The notes under the pieces: model-generated
Told to the model about the DNA's origin: nothing
What the model saw: the letters and a program-made list of their open reading frames with translations, nothing else
Databases searched by the model: none
Shown: in pieces, positions 7,992 to 16,666 of the stretch
How positions within the stretch are numbered: position 1 is the stretch's first letter
Layout: each line of letters begins with the position of its first letter
Assembly: GCA_964630875.1 (NCBI GenBank)
Contig: CAZVXF010000016.1
Coordinates: 1-32,561, forward strand
DNA length: 32,561 bases
Direction: 5' to 3'
DNA from: DAIDHZ01 sp035480255
GTDB taxonomy: Bacteria > Chlamydiota > Chlamydiia > Chlamydiales > SM23-39
Translations under genes and position numbers: made by a program

Positions 7992-9400
7992 AGTTTTTTC
8001 TTTAGGCGTGCGCCTGTTGGGGTGTCTTCAATGAGATATCCGCGGGTTAGAATCGCTTCACGCATTTGATCTGAAACTAAATAATTCTTTGATTTACGCG
8101 CTTCTTCTCGTTTCCTTAAAAATTCCAAAAGTTCGGTTGGAATTTCATCTTTTTTGTGGAGAGGAAGAACGCCGAGAACTGTATCCCATTGTTCAAAAAG
8201 CTTGAGGGCATGATGAGCTTCTTGCTTTCCGACTGCTTTTTCATCGCAAGCGGTATTGAGTTCTCGAACAAGTTCGAAGATACAGGCAAGGGCCTCGGAG
8301 ATATTTATGTCGTCAGCAAGAGCCTCTTTAAAGCCTCGCTCGGCTTTGTGAATGAAGTCGTAAACGCTTTCTTGATTTTCTGCATGTACTTCAATGCTGC
8401 GAAGACGAACGATCAGATCTTCAATGCGTTGTAAACTTGCTCGTGCTGCCTGAAGAGACGGAAAGGTAAAGTTCAGCTGCGATCGGTAATGAGAAGAAAG
8501 AAGCAGGTAGCGGACTTCAGGACCTGTGTATCCCATTTTTAGAAGATCGCGCAGGGTATAGAAGTTGCCAAGACTTTTTGACATCTTTTTGTGATCAACG
8601 AGAAGATGTTCAACGTGTACCCAATGATGCACAAATTGATGTCCAGAGCAGCCTTCAGATTGTGCAATTTCATTCTCATGATGAGGGAACATGTTGTCGA
8701 CACCACCACAGTGAATATCGATTGTTTCCCCAAGAATGTCCATGGCCATAGCAGAACATTCAATATGCCATCCGGGTCTCCCTTTCCCATAGGGGCTATC
8801 CCAGTAGATTTGGCCATCACGTTCTACGTCATAGGCTTTCCAGAGAACAAAGTCAGAAAGATGATCTTTTTCGTATTCATCGGCGTTATTGTCGCCCGAT
8901 GCATTGATCATTAGCTCATCTATACAAAGATGTGAAAGACGCCCATAGGAGGGGAATTTTTTAATGGAGTAATAAACACTGCCGTTGCTTTCATAAGCGA
9001 TCCCTTTTTTCAAAAGGGTTTCAATGATTGTGAGCATTTGAGGGATGAATGCAGTTGCTGGAGGATAGTGTTCAACGGGTTGAATATTGAGTGTTTTCAA
9101 ATCTTCAAAAAAGGCAATTCGGAACGGTTCTGTAAATTCTTTCAGTGAAATCCCTTTTTGAACAGCTCCACGAATTGTTTTGTCGTCTATATCCGTTAGA
9201 TTCATCGCTTGGTCGATTTTAAAGCCGAAGAATTGAATTGTGCGTCTTAAAAGATCTTCAAAAACATAGGTGCGGAAATTGCCGATGTGAGCAAAGTTAT
9301 AAATCGTTGGACCACAGGTATACATTCGAATGGTATTGTCGTGACGCGGACGAACAATCTCTTTGGTTTTACTTTCTGTATTAAAAAGGTGCAATTCCAT
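7988..9400 (-). CDS. cysS: Cysteinyl-tRNA synthetase
   Basis: 470 aa, a class I aminoacyl-tRNA synthetase charging tRNA-Cys. The zinc ligands and signatures are in place: Cys29 in YTCGPTIYN, the HIGN form of HIGH at 38-41, Cys215 in WHIECSAMA, HCGGVDNMFPHHENE (from 230), and KMSKS at 272-276. The start at 9400 (MELHLFNTES) is chosen over an upstream in-frame start at 9484, because it gives the normal N-terminus and lies one base after the preceding gene's stop (TGA-T-ATG), favouring translational coupling. The C-terminal helical region and the KSKNYLVSDQMREAI segment are typical. Confidence 0.97.
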   Translation of the reverse strand: MELHLFNTESKTKEIVRPRHDNTIRMYTCGPTIYNFAHIGNFRTYVFEDLLRRTIQFFGFKIDQAMNLTDIDDKTIRGAVQKGISLKEFTEPFRIAFFEDLKTLNIQPVEHYPPATAFIPQMLTIIETLLKKGIAYESNGSVYYSIKKFPSYGRLSHLCIDELMINASGDNNADEYEKDHLSDFVLWKAYDVERDGQIYWDSPYGKGRPGWHIECSAMAMDILGETIDIHCGGVDNMFPHHENEIAQSEGCSGHQFVHHWVHVEHLLVDHKKMSKSLGNFYTLRDLLKMGYTGPEVRYLLLSSHYRSQLNFTFPSLQAARASLQRIEDLIVRLRSIEVHAENQESVYDFIHKAERGFKEALADDINISEALACIFELVRELNTACDEKAVGKQEAHHALKLFEQWDTVLGVLPLHKKDEIPTELLEFLRKREEARKSKNYLVSDQMREAILTRGYLIEDTPTGARLKKKL

Positions 9401-9401
9401 A

Positions 9402-12074
9402 TCAAATCTGATCTTGTAGTTGTCTATAATTTGTTTTTCCTGTCCCAAGAAGCGGTATTTCAACGATTTTTCGAACTTGCGCAACTTTAATGAGCCGACT
9501 CATCCCTGACTCCATCAGAATCGAGTTGGCTTCTTCTTTGGATAAATCAATTGTTGTGAATACGATGATTTCGGGTTTTGCTTCTTCTTTTTCAAGAGCG
9601 CATACAGCAAGCAATGGAGAATCGGAAGAAGGGGTCATCCCTTTTTTCAATAGACCCTCTAAAAGGGCATGCTCGATTGAGCCAAGACTGATCATTTCTC
9701 CGCCGATTTTCACGAATCGTTTCAAGCGTCCAGAAAGAATTAAATAACCGTCTTGATCAAAATATCCAATGTCACCTGTTCGATACCATTTCTTTCCCTC
9801 AATTTCGAAGAAAGGAGAGCGGGGATTTTCTAAATAACCACTAAAAACGTTCGGTCCTCGAATCAAGATTTCGCCCTCACTCCCTTGAGGTAATAGCTCC
9901 AATGTTTCCGGATGAATTGTGCAAGCAACAATATCAGGAAGCAAATGACCTACACCTCGAGGAGGAAGATTGAGTCTGTTGATCGTAATCACAGGCGAAC
10001 ATTCAGTAATTCCATATCCTTCAGTGATTACTGCATTTGAGCCAAGATTTGCAACTGTATTGTAGAGTTCTGGAGATGCTTTTTCAGCGCCGCTGACAAA
10101 TAATCGAATGGTGGAGAGTTGGCCTGGTTTTGCTGCGTGGAGCAAGCCTTTAATAAAGTTGGGAGCTCCTGTAAAGAGTGTAATTTTCCAACGCTCCACT
10201 CCTTCTGCTAATGCGTAACTATCAGTTGGATCCGGGAAAAATGCAGTCTTTAATCCGGCAAGAAGTGGTAATATTCCCGTGACTGAAAAACCAAACGAAT
10301 GGAAAGGGGGCAAAATACTATAAATAATATCTGTGGATTTCAGCTGAATGCATTGCATCGTCGATTTTTGATTCTGAATGATATTTGCGTGTGATAAAGG
10401 CACACCTTTTGGCATTGCCTCAGTACCACTTGTGAAGAGAATCACAGATGTATCTTTTGGATCCTTGTTTTTAAGTTTAAGAGATTTAAGAATTGCTGAA
10501 GGGGACCGGAAAGAAAGAAAAAGCCTCTTTAATTTGAGTTTTAGGCTTAAGTGATTGCGAATATCTTCGAGGAGTTCCATTTTATCAATGATATTCCCAA
10601 AATCTACATGAGATGCTCGGTCAATAAAGAGCCACGAGGAGATGACTTTAGTAGATCCGCTAATTCGGACCATTTCTTCTAAATATCTTGGACCTAAAGT
10701 CCAATTCAGCATGACAGGTGTTTTGTTTGCTAAAAGAAGCGCGAAAATTGTGAGATATGCACCTGTAGATGAAGGTAAAAGAATCGCGATTTTGTCTCCT
10801 GGAATCTTCTCAAAATAAGCGGCTAACACTAAAGCTGCGCGCTTGAATCTTTTGTACGTTGTGATGCCAGAAACATCATCGCCACAAGCCACAAAGTTTC
10901 CCATCTTCTGGCAGATGTTTAAGAAGCATTCTGCAAAATGATCGCCCATTGGAGAAACGGGAAAAGGTCTATTTTTTTCTTCGGGGAATGTGAAACTCGA
11001 AGCGGCAGCTTTTCTTTCTGTTTTTGCATGTTCCGCTGCTTCTAAAACATCGCGAACAGTCACGATCTCTTCTGGATGGATTTCCTCAGTTCTAAACTTT
11101 TGAGCCAAAAATGCAATGATCTCTGCAATATTCAAAGAATCCATTCCAACATCTGTAGATAGATTCATTTGTGGTTCAATTTTCAAATTCGCGTTTCCAA
11201 CTAAACGACGAATTTCACGATAAACTTTTTCTTCCGTTTCTTTTTGAATTTGGATGTTTTGTTTTTTCTTAATCGGTTCATTGAATTGAACAACTTGAGG
11301 AATGTCTTTTTTCCAAAAAGCGTAAGAGACAAGTTTTAGCGGTTCCTCATGATCGATTTTCCCCTCTTCATCCTCATATCGATTGTACCAATTTTCCAAG
11401 TATCGATTAAAATCTACACGTGAGGCTTTGATCGGTAAGTCACTTGATGCGAGTTCGAATTCAATGGTCACTTTTCTTCGAGGGGTGAAGAAAATTCCAT
11501 TTTTTAACAGCGTTTTAATTCCATTGAATAATGTTTTAGGGAGATCCGGAGACTGTGCTGTAATGGCTCTTGAAAAAGAACTTCCCCAAAGGCCTGTCGT
11601 GCGAATGAGCACCACTTTTGCATCGGGACATTGTTGCAAAATTTCATGGGCACCGGAAGATCCTCCAATCACTTCTTTTGCAGTTTCCTTCAATCGACCT
11701 GAGGGATAAACAATGAAATTATCATTCTTTTTTAAACCATCAGTCACAGATTGAACTGCTTCTTTTGCAAGTTTCACTCTGAGTGCATTGACAGAAGTAG
11801 AAAGAGAGGGAACGCTGATTCCTTTCGTGATATTCATCAGGGGTTTCATAAATGAAATACGTGCGATATGCTCAGTGACAATCGGCCGAATTCGGTATTT
11901 TGGCCATAACAGAATAAAGAGAAAGAGAGGATCCATATGAGCTGTATGGTTGGGCATAAATAAAATCCCACCCTCTTTTGAAAGGCGCTTTAATTGATCG
12001 CTGCCTGTGACTTTGATTGTATAACGCAAACGAAGGATTGCGAGAAAAAGATATTTTAATAAGTTCCAAAACAT
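9402..12074 (-). CDS. aas: Fused lysophospholipid acyltransferase / ACP domain / acyl-ACP synthetase
   Basis: 890 aa, three modules. Residues 1-230 are a PlsC-type acyltransferase (NHTAHMD at 42-48, YPSGR at 123-127). Residues about 275-350 form an acyl-carrier-protein-like helix bundle with the phosphopantetheine site GMDSLN (Ser313). Residues about 370-890 are an AMP-binding adenylating enzyme: LFTSGTEAMPKG (546-557), GYGITECSP, TGDIG (766-770), SGRLKRFVKIGGE, and Lys880 in GTGKTNY. Bacterial Aas proteins join acyltransferase and synthetase to activate free fatty acid and reacylate lysophospholipid. Chlamydiae, as I recall, keep these as two adjacent genes without a carrier in between. Here a built-in carrier could hold the acyl group between the two active sites. 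The stop is one base before cysS; the start is 6 bp after the upstream gene. Confidence 0.9.
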   Translation of the reverse strand: MFWNLLKYLFLAILRLRYTIKVTGSDQLKRLSKEGGILFMPNHTAHMDPLFLFILLWPKYRIRPIVTEHIARISFMKPLMNITKGISVPSLSTSVNALRVKLAKEAVQSVTDGLKKNDNFIVYPSGRLKETAKEVIGGSSGAHEILQQCPDAKVVLIRTTGLWGSSFSRAITAQSPDLPKTLFNGIKTLLKNGIFFTPRRKVTIEFELASSDLPIKASRVDFNRYLENWYNRYEDEEGKIDHEEPLKLVSYAFWKKDIPQVVQFNEPIKKKQNIQIQKETEEKVYREIRRLVGNANLKIEPQMNLSTDVGMDSLNIAEIIAFLAQKFRTEEIHPEEIVTVRDVLEAAEHAKTERKAAASSFTFPEEKNRPFPVSPMGDHFAECFLNICQKMGNFVACGDDVSGITTYKRFKRAALVLAAYFEKIPGDKIAILLPSSTGAYLTIFALLLANKTPVMLNWTLGPRYLEEMVRISGSTKVISSWLFIDRASHVDFGNIIDKMELLEDIRNHLSLKLKLKRLFLSFRSPSAILKSLKLKNKDPKDTSVILFTSGTEAMPKGVPLSHANIIQNQKSTMQCIQLKSTDIIYSILPPFHSFGFSVTGILPLLAGLKTAFFPDPTDSYALAEGVERWKITLFTGAPNFIKGLLHAAKPGQLSTIRLFVSGAEKASPELYNTVANLGSNAVITEGYGITECSPVITINRLNLPPRGVGHLLPDIVACTIHPETLELLPQGSEGEILIRGPNVFSGYLENPRSPFFEIEGKKWYRTGDIGYFDQDGYLILSGRLKRFVKIGGEMISLGSIEHALLEGLLKKGMTPSSDSPLLAVCALEKEEAKPEIIVFTTIDLSKEEANSILMESGMSRLIKVAQVRKIVEIPLLGTGKTNYRQLQDQI

Positions 12075-12080
12075 TGCGTT

Positions 12081-12470
12081 TTATGCCGATTGCAATTTTT
12101 TATTGATTTTCCTCATCTTCCATGAGAGCACGTATAACCAAATCGCTGGGATCAGTTGTAATGGATGAAGTCCTGACTGAGACAATGGGACATTCGTTAG
12201 AAAAAATATGAACACATTTGCAATCCAAGAAATTGGAATTGCAACAAGTGAGAATGTGAGCAATTTTGTCCCTGGTTTTTTGTAAGCGCAATAATAATAA
12301 ATATACATCATGACGAAAGTGGTAAAAAAAACAATCGCCATTACAAATAAATGAAGAGAAGAGAGTTCAGGCAACATCTGTTGGGAATATGTAAAGATCA
12401 TATTTCCAATCGTAATGATGATCGCAGAAAGCAACCACAATTTTCGAGTCATTCTATCTTTGTCAGTCAT
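12081..12470 (-). CDS. Small four-helix membrane protein, first gene of the aas-cysS-rarA operon
   Basis: 129 aa with four strongly hydrophobic segments (starting WLLSAIIITIG, LFVMAIVFF, LVAIPISWIAN, LQLIPAIWLYV) and basic ends. The start ATG at 12470 is chosen because AAAAGGAG lies 8 nt upstream (12479-12486); the frame is open to 12614 but the extra residues are uncharged-run noise over the divergent promoter. Function is not recognised. A six-base gap to the acyltransferase fusion suggests co-transcription and perhaps a role in lipid handling. Confidence 0.72.
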   Translation of the reverse strand: MTDKDRMTRKLWLLSAIIITIGNMIFTYSQQMLPELSSLHLFVMAIVFFTTFVMMYIYYYCAYKKPGTKLLTFSLVAIPISWIANVFIFFLTNVPLSQSGLHPLQLIPAIWLYVLSWKMRKINKKLQSA

Positions 12471-12618
12471 TTCAGAGGCTCCTTTTCGGAATAACATATC
12501 ACATTCTCGATATTTGTGGACATTTTCCTTCGCATCTAATAAAAGAAAATTTAAATCGAAAATCGGTTCAAAAGAACCTGAAATTCGACAGAACCTAGTA
12601 AAACAAGAGGTCAATGAT

Positions 12619-12834
12619 ATGGTAAAAGGAGTGAATCGTTCTCAGAAAGCTCATGGACCAAGTGCGCGAAGTGCAAAGCGTCAAAAATTTGAAGGGGCGG
12701 GACTTGTTGCAACCGATCGAATGTTTCATCCTACGACTTCTTCTGCATTCAGTTTAAAAAATAGAGTGACAATTGGTGCAAATACATCCCAATCGAAAAA
12801 GATGCAGGGTGCATTCAAGAAGATTGTTAAATAA
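12619..12834 (+). CDS. Small basic protein, 71 aa
   Basis: 71 aa, rich in Lys and Arg, starting MVKGVNRSQKAHGPSARSAK and ending KKIVK. ATG 12619 has AAGAGG (12605-12610) 8 nt upstream, which decides against the longer open frame from 12415 that runs through the divergent promoter region. There are no membrane segments or known motifs. The composition would suit nucleic-acid binding or a loosely folded protein. It is transcribed divergently from the membrane protein at 12470 and its end overlaps the end of the Inc-like gene by 8 bp. Moderately sure it is a real gene. Confidence 0.55.
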   Translation: MVKGVNRSQKAHGPSARSAKRQKFEGAGLVATDRMFHPTTSSAFSLKNRVTIGANTSQSKKMQGAFKKIVK

Positions 12835-13654
12835 AAGAAGAAACAACTGCTTGCAGTTTGTTTGTTTCGGCGGCGTGCGCCGAGAGAACTTTTCTGTGCT
12901 CGGAGAGTATGTGTTTCTGCTCGATTTCCGACTGCCGCAAATTTTCTACAACGACTGCGAGGCGCGCATCTGTTTCAGCAAGACGCGCTTCTGTCGCAGC
13001 AAGATCTCTTTGTGAATCTTGAAGCTTCTTTGTGACGAGTTCTAATTCGTTCATTCTACGAAAGAAGGTTTCGGGATCTTTTATTTCTTTAATCGCTTTT
13101 AATAAAGCTTGAAGAGATTCTTCGTCTTTAAAAAGCTTTTGTAATAAATGATGAGAAGATTGGATCTGTTGTTGAAACTTTTCAATCGCACTTGAGAGCT
13201 CTTCTTGGTTTTGCTCGTTGAATTCTTTAAATTCCCCGATATTCTTTTTAAATTCATTAAAAAGAGTCTGAAAGTGAGCCAGTTGCGCAGCTTGTTGATT
13301 ATTTAAGCCTTCCATCTTCTCAAGTTTTTCTTGGAGCGATTTACTCAGCGCAACTTGTCCTGCAAAATGGGCGCTTGAGGCACTTGTGATAAAGAGAATG
13401 CCAGAAAGTCCTGAACAATCAGGTTTTCCAGCGAAATAATAGAGGACGGTTCCGATTGCGCTTACTCCAGAAATCGTTCCAAGAACGATTTCCGCGCCCT
13501 GATAAAACTCGGTACTTGAGAAAAATCCAGGTTTTGTGAGGATCGTAAAAGCGCCTTTTGCAATTTCTGTGACTTTCGTAGTTTGATTGGCTTCTGCAGT
13601 TTTAGGCTTGATCGACAATACAGCAGCGGGTGTTTGTGCAAGCGGCTTTACCAT
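12827..13654 (-). CDS. Inc-like protein: bilobed hydrophobic domain plus coiled coil
   Basis: 275 aa. After a polar N-terminus of about 50 residues come two closely spaced hydrophobic stretches (about 53-75 and 82-97) separated by GKPDCSG. The rest, about 103-275, is a long coiled coil rich in Glu, Gln, Lys and Leu. A bilobed hydrophobic hairpin beside cytosol-exposed coiled coil is the hallmark architecture of chlamydial inclusion membrane proteins, which are type III secreted and inserted into the vacuole membrane. That assignment rests on architecture alone. The start 13654 is preferred: the in-frame start at 13738 would leave only a few bases before divergent fabH and would overrun a good promoter. 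A leaderless start is implied by that promoter. Confidence 0.65.
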   Translation of the reverse strand: MVKPLAQTPAAVLSIKPKTAEANQTTKVTEIAKGAFTILTKPGFFSSTEFYQGAEIVLGTISGVSAIGTVLYYFAGKPDCSGLSGILFITSASSAHFAGQVALSKSLQEKLEKMEGLNNQQAAQLAHFQTLFNEFKKNIGEFKEFNEQNQEELSSAIEKFQQQIQSSHHLLQKLFKDEESLQALLKAIKEIKDPETFFRRMNELELVTKKLQDSQRDLAATEARLAETDARLAVVVENLRQSEIEQKHILSEHRKVLSAHAAETNKLQAVVSSFI

Positions 13655-13661
13655 GCCGAAG

Positions 13662-13690
13662 ATTGTAACTCTTTTTTTTATTCTGCTCAA
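13662..13690 (-). promoter_or_regulatory. Promoter for the Inc-like gene, close to its start codon
   Basis: On the - strand: TTGAGC (13685-13690), 17-bp spacer with an A8 run, and TACAAT (13662-13667, five of six consensus bases). Transcription would begin around 13655, at or within a base or two of the ATG at 13654, implying a leaderless or nearly leaderless mRNA. Confidence 0.5.
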
Positions 13691-13743
13691 TCTTTTTTTG
13701 AAACAGTTCACTTTTAAATGAGATTCGGGTAAACTCATCGGGT

Positions 13744-14733
13744 ATGAATAAGGCGAGAATTATTGGGACAGGTTCCTATGTGCCGGAACGGGTTCTCTCA
13801 AATCAGGATCTTGAGAAAATAGTCGAGACATCCGATGAATGGATTGTGACTCGTACAGGTATTAAAGAAAGGCGAATTGCCCTTCCCGATGAATACACTT
13901 CTCACATGGGCGCTAATGCAGCGCTACTTGCGATCGAATCAGCTGGAATTACTCCCGATCTCATTGATTTTATTATCGTTGCAACAATTACCCCAGATTT
14001 TGTTTTCCCGAGTACTGCCTGTTTGATTCAGCAGCGGATTGGAGCTAAACTCGTTCCCGGTATGGACATTCAGGCGGCATGTACAGGCTATTTATACGCG
14101 ATCTCAGTTGCAAAAGCTTTTGTTGAATCGGGCTTGTATAAAAATATTTTAGTTGTCGCAGCCGAAAAACTCTCCTCAATCACGAACTATCAAGATCGCT
14201 CCACATGCATTCTTTTTGGGGACGGGGCAGGCGCTTGCGTCGTTTCAGGTGCTGGAAAAGGCCTTGTCATTGAGCATGTGACTTTAGGATCGGATGGCGA
14301 GCAAGCGGAATTATTAATGATGCCAGCAGGAGGCAGTCGGTTGCCTGCATCGACAGAGACAGTAGATCAAAAACAGCATTTCATTACAATGGCTGGCAAT
14401 GAAGTTTTCAAACATGCCGTAAGGCGTATGGAAGCTGCTTGTAAAGAATGTATTGAAACAGCGGGTAGCTCTGAGGATCAAATTACCTATTTAATTCCTC
14501 ATCAAGCAAATCTCCGGATTATTGATGCGATCGCAAAACGATTTGAACATCTTCCTCAAGAGCGCATTTTTAAAACGGTGCATAAGTATGGAAATACCTC
14601 CGCATCATCGATTGGAATTGCACTGGATGAACTGTGTAGAAATTATCAAGTAAAGCCTTCAGACCAGATCTTATTGACCGCTTTTGGTGGCGGTTTGACT
14701 TGGGGGGCAGCTCTATTAAAAGGGAGCCCATGA
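13744..14733 (+). CDS. fabH: 3-oxoacyl-ACP synthase III (KAS III)
   Basis: 329 aa. FabH starts fatty acid synthesis by condensing acetyl-CoA with malonyl-ACP. The Cys-His-Asn triad is intact: Cys113 in AACTGYLYA, His253 in PHQANLRI, and Asn284 in GNTSASS. The N-terminus ARIIGTGSYVPERVLSN and DEWIVTRTGIKERR are diagnostic. ATG 13744 is the natural start; no strong ribosome-binding site is visible upstream. It heads the fabH-fabD-fabG-acpP operon, the next gene overlapping by four bases (ATGA at 14730-14733). Confidence 0.97.
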   Translation: MNKARIIGTGSYVPERVLSNQDLEKIVETSDEWIVTRTGIKERRIALPDEYTSHMGANAALLAIESAGITPDLIDFIIVATITPDFVFPSTACLIQQRIGAKLVPGMDIQAACTGYLYAISVAKAFVESGLYKNILVVAAEKLSSITNYQDRSTCILFGDGAGACVVSGAGKGLVIEHVTLGSDGEQAELLMMPAGGSRLPASTETVDQKQHFITMAGNEVFKHAVRRMEAACKECIETAGSSEDQITYLIPHQANLRIIDAIAKRFEHLPQERIFKTVHKYGNTSASSIGIALDELCRNYQVKPSDQILLTAFGGGLTWGAALLKGSP

Positions 14734-15653
14734 GAAAACAAGCATTTCTTTTCCCTGGACAAGGCGCCCAATATGTAGGCATGGGCAAAGATTTTTTTGA
14801 CTCTTTCGGCGTTGCCAAAGAAACGTTTCAAGAAGCCGATGACATATTGAATGAGACGCTTTCGAAAATTATTTTTGAAGGTCCAGAAAATATTCTGACG
14901 CAAACAAAATATTGCCAAGCGGCTATTTTTGTGAATAGCATCGCAATTTTGCGTGTGCTTCGTCAGCAGATGCCAAATTTTGTTCCTTTTGTGACTGCGG
15001 GTCTAAGTCTTGGAGAATATGGCGCCCTTCATGCATCTGAGAAACTCTCTTTCAAAGACACCCTTATTCTATTGCAGAAAAGGGCTCTTTTCATGAATGA
15101 AGCATGTGAAAAAGTGCCAGGTACTATGGCTGCTATCCTTGGTTTGACAGCAGAGCAAGTGGAAACAGCACTCAAAGGAGTCCCAGGACTTTGGGTTGCA
15201 AACTTCAACTGTCCTGGGCAAATCGTGATTTCTGGGACAAAAGAGGGCGTTGAACAAGGATCTCAAATTTTAAAAGAACAAGGTGCAAAACGGGTCATTC
15301 CATTAAGCGTCGCTGGTGCTTTCCATAGCGGCTTAATGCAGAGAGCACAAGACATGCTCGCTCCGTTGATTATGGCTGCACCCATTGAAGAGAGTTCGAT
15401 TCAGTTCGTGATGAATGCGGTGGGTGGTTTTGTCTCTACTGTGAGTGATATACGCAAATACCTCATCTCGCAAGTGACTTCGTCTGTTCGTTGGGAACAA
15501 GGGATTCGGGCAATGAACGAGAAAAGTGTCGATCGTTACGTTGAAATTGGTTGTGGGACAACTCTTTCTGGGATGAACCGCAAAATCGGCGTTACTGGAG
15601 AAATTCTGTCGGTTGAAAAAGTATCCGATCTCGACAAAATAGGGAGTATGTGA
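14730..15653 (+). CDS. fabD: Malonyl-CoA:ACP transacylase
   Basis: 307 aa. FabD loads malonyl groups onto the acyl carrier protein. The signature FPGQGAQYVGMG is at the N-terminus, the nucleophile Ser93 lies in GLSLGEYGAL (the family usually has GHSLGE, so His is replaced by Leu at 92), and His199 in GAFHSGLM completes the dyad. The start at ATG 14730 overlaps the fabH stop; GGGAG at 14722-14726 precedes it at rather short spacing. An upstream in-frame ATG at 14700 would overlap fabH much further and is unlikely. Confidence 0.96.
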   Translation: MRKQAFLFPGQGAQYVGMGKDFFDSFGVAKETFQEADDILNETLSKIIFEGPENILTQTKYCQAAIFVNSIAILRVLRQQMPNFVPFVTAGLSLGEYGALHASEKLSFKDTLILLQKRALFMNEACEKVPGTMAAILGLTAEQVETALKGVPGLWVANFNCPGQIVISGTKEGVEQGSQILKEQGAKRVIPLSVAGAFHSGLMQRAQDMLAPLIMAAPIEESSIQFVMNAVGGFVSTVSDIRKYLISQVTSSVRWEQGIRAMNEKSVDRYVEIGCGTTLSGMNRKIGVTGEILSVEKVSDLDKIGSM

Positions 15654-16396
15654 TGTTGCACGGAAAAACAGCAATTGTGACAGGCGGAACTGCAGGGATT
15701 GGAAAGGCAATCGCTCTTCTTTTTGTAAAAAATGGTGCAAATGTCATCATTTTTGGAACAAACAGCGAAAGAGCAACAGCTGCTGTTAAAGAACTTGAAG
15801 ACGCGCGAGTAACTGGCGATCAAAAAATACTTTCAAAACTCGTCAATGTTTCTAAAACAAAAGAAGTGGATGAAACAATTCAGGGAATACTGAGCTCTTT
15901 TGGGCAAATCGATATCCTCGTCAACAATGCTGGAATCACTCGAGACAATCTTTTGATGAAAATGAGTGAAGAAGATTGGGATGAAGTCCTCGATGTTAAT
16001 TTAAAATCTGTGTACAATACATGTAAATCTTTGACACGCGCAATGATGAAAGCTCGATGCGGTTCCATCATTAATATTAGCTCAGTCATTGGTTTGATTG
16101 GGAATGCTGGGCAAGCAAATTACGCTGCATCTAAAGCGGGTATGATTGGCTTTACAAAGTCGTTAGCGAAAGAATTAGCAAGCCGCGGCGTTCGTGCGAA
16201 CTGCATCGCTCCAGGTTATATTGAGACGCAGATGACAGAAGTTCTTCCGCAACAAGTCAAAGAGGCGGTGATTGCAAAAATCCCTCTTGGGCGTATCGGC
16301 CAATCAAATGACATAGCGCAAGCTGCGTTATTTTTAGCAACGGCTCCTTACATTACAGGACAAGTGCTTACAGTCGATGGCGGAATGGTTATTTAA
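15653..16396 (+). CDS. fabG: 3-oxoacyl-ACP reductase
   Basis: 247 aa, a short-chain dehydrogenase that reduces 3-oxoacyl-ACP with NADPH. The nucleotide-binding motif TGGTAGIG lies at 10-17, NNAG at 91-94, the catalytic Asn at 116, Ser at 143/144 (NISSVIG), and Tyr157 and Lys161 in YAASK. The C-terminus APGYIETQMT and TGQVLTVDGGMVI is typical of FabG. ATG 15653 shares one base with the fabD stop and has GGGAG at 15642-15646; a GTG at 15650 is the alternative start. Confidence 0.97.
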   Translation: MLHGKTAIVTGGTAGIGKAIALLFVKNGANVIIFGTNSERATAAVKELEDARVTGDQKILSKLVNVSKTKEVDETIQGILSSFGQIDILVNNAGITRDNLLMKMSEEDWDEVLDVNLKSVYNTCKSLTRAMMKARCGSIINISSVIGLIGNAGQANYAASKAGMIGFTKSLAKELASRGVRANCIAPGYIETQMTEVLPQQVKEAVIAKIPLGRIGQSNDIAQAALFLATAPYITGQVLTVDGGMVI

Positions 16397-16419
16397 ATTA
16401 CAAAAAAATGAAGGAAATT

Positions 16420-16659
16420 ATGTCTGTACAGAAAGAAGTTATCGAAATTATCGTCGAACAGCTTGGCGTGGATCCTGCTGATGTTACACCAGCCAAATCG
16501 TTTGTAGAAGATTTGAATGCTGATTCGTTAGATCTAACAGAATTAATTATGACATTTGAAGAGAGATTTGGTTTCGAAATTTCTGAAGAAGACGCAGAGA
16601 AACTCAAAACAGTCAGCGACGTGATTGAGTACATCGAAAAGCGCAAAGCAAAAAAATAA
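16420..16659 (+). CDS. acpP: Acyl carrier protein
   Basis: 79 aa, acidic. Phosphopantetheine attaches at Ser36 in DLNADSLDLTELIM. The sequence IIVEQLGVDP, FVEDLNADSLDLTELIM and FEISEEDAEKL is very close to the chlamydial ACP as I remember it, the best lineage marker in this window. The start is ATG 16420, behind AAGGA at 16411-16415; ATG 16408 is in frame but lacks a ribosome-binding site. It lies 23 bp after fabG, as last gene of the operon. Confidence 0.97.
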   Translation: MSVQKEVIEIIVEQLGVDPADVTPAKSFVEDLNADSLDLTELIMTFEERFGFEISEEDAEKLKTVSDVIEYIEKRKAKK

Positions 16660-16666
16660 TCCACAT

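Noticed and set aside
12415..12618. Longer N-terminus for the 71-aa basic protein
   Set aside because: It would run through the divergent promoter region and overlap the membrane protein gene on the opposite strand. ATG 12619 has a proper ribosome-binding site.
13655..13738. Longer N-terminus for the Inc-like protein
   Set aside because: It would leave no room for the divergent fabH promoter and would cover the best promoter in the gap.
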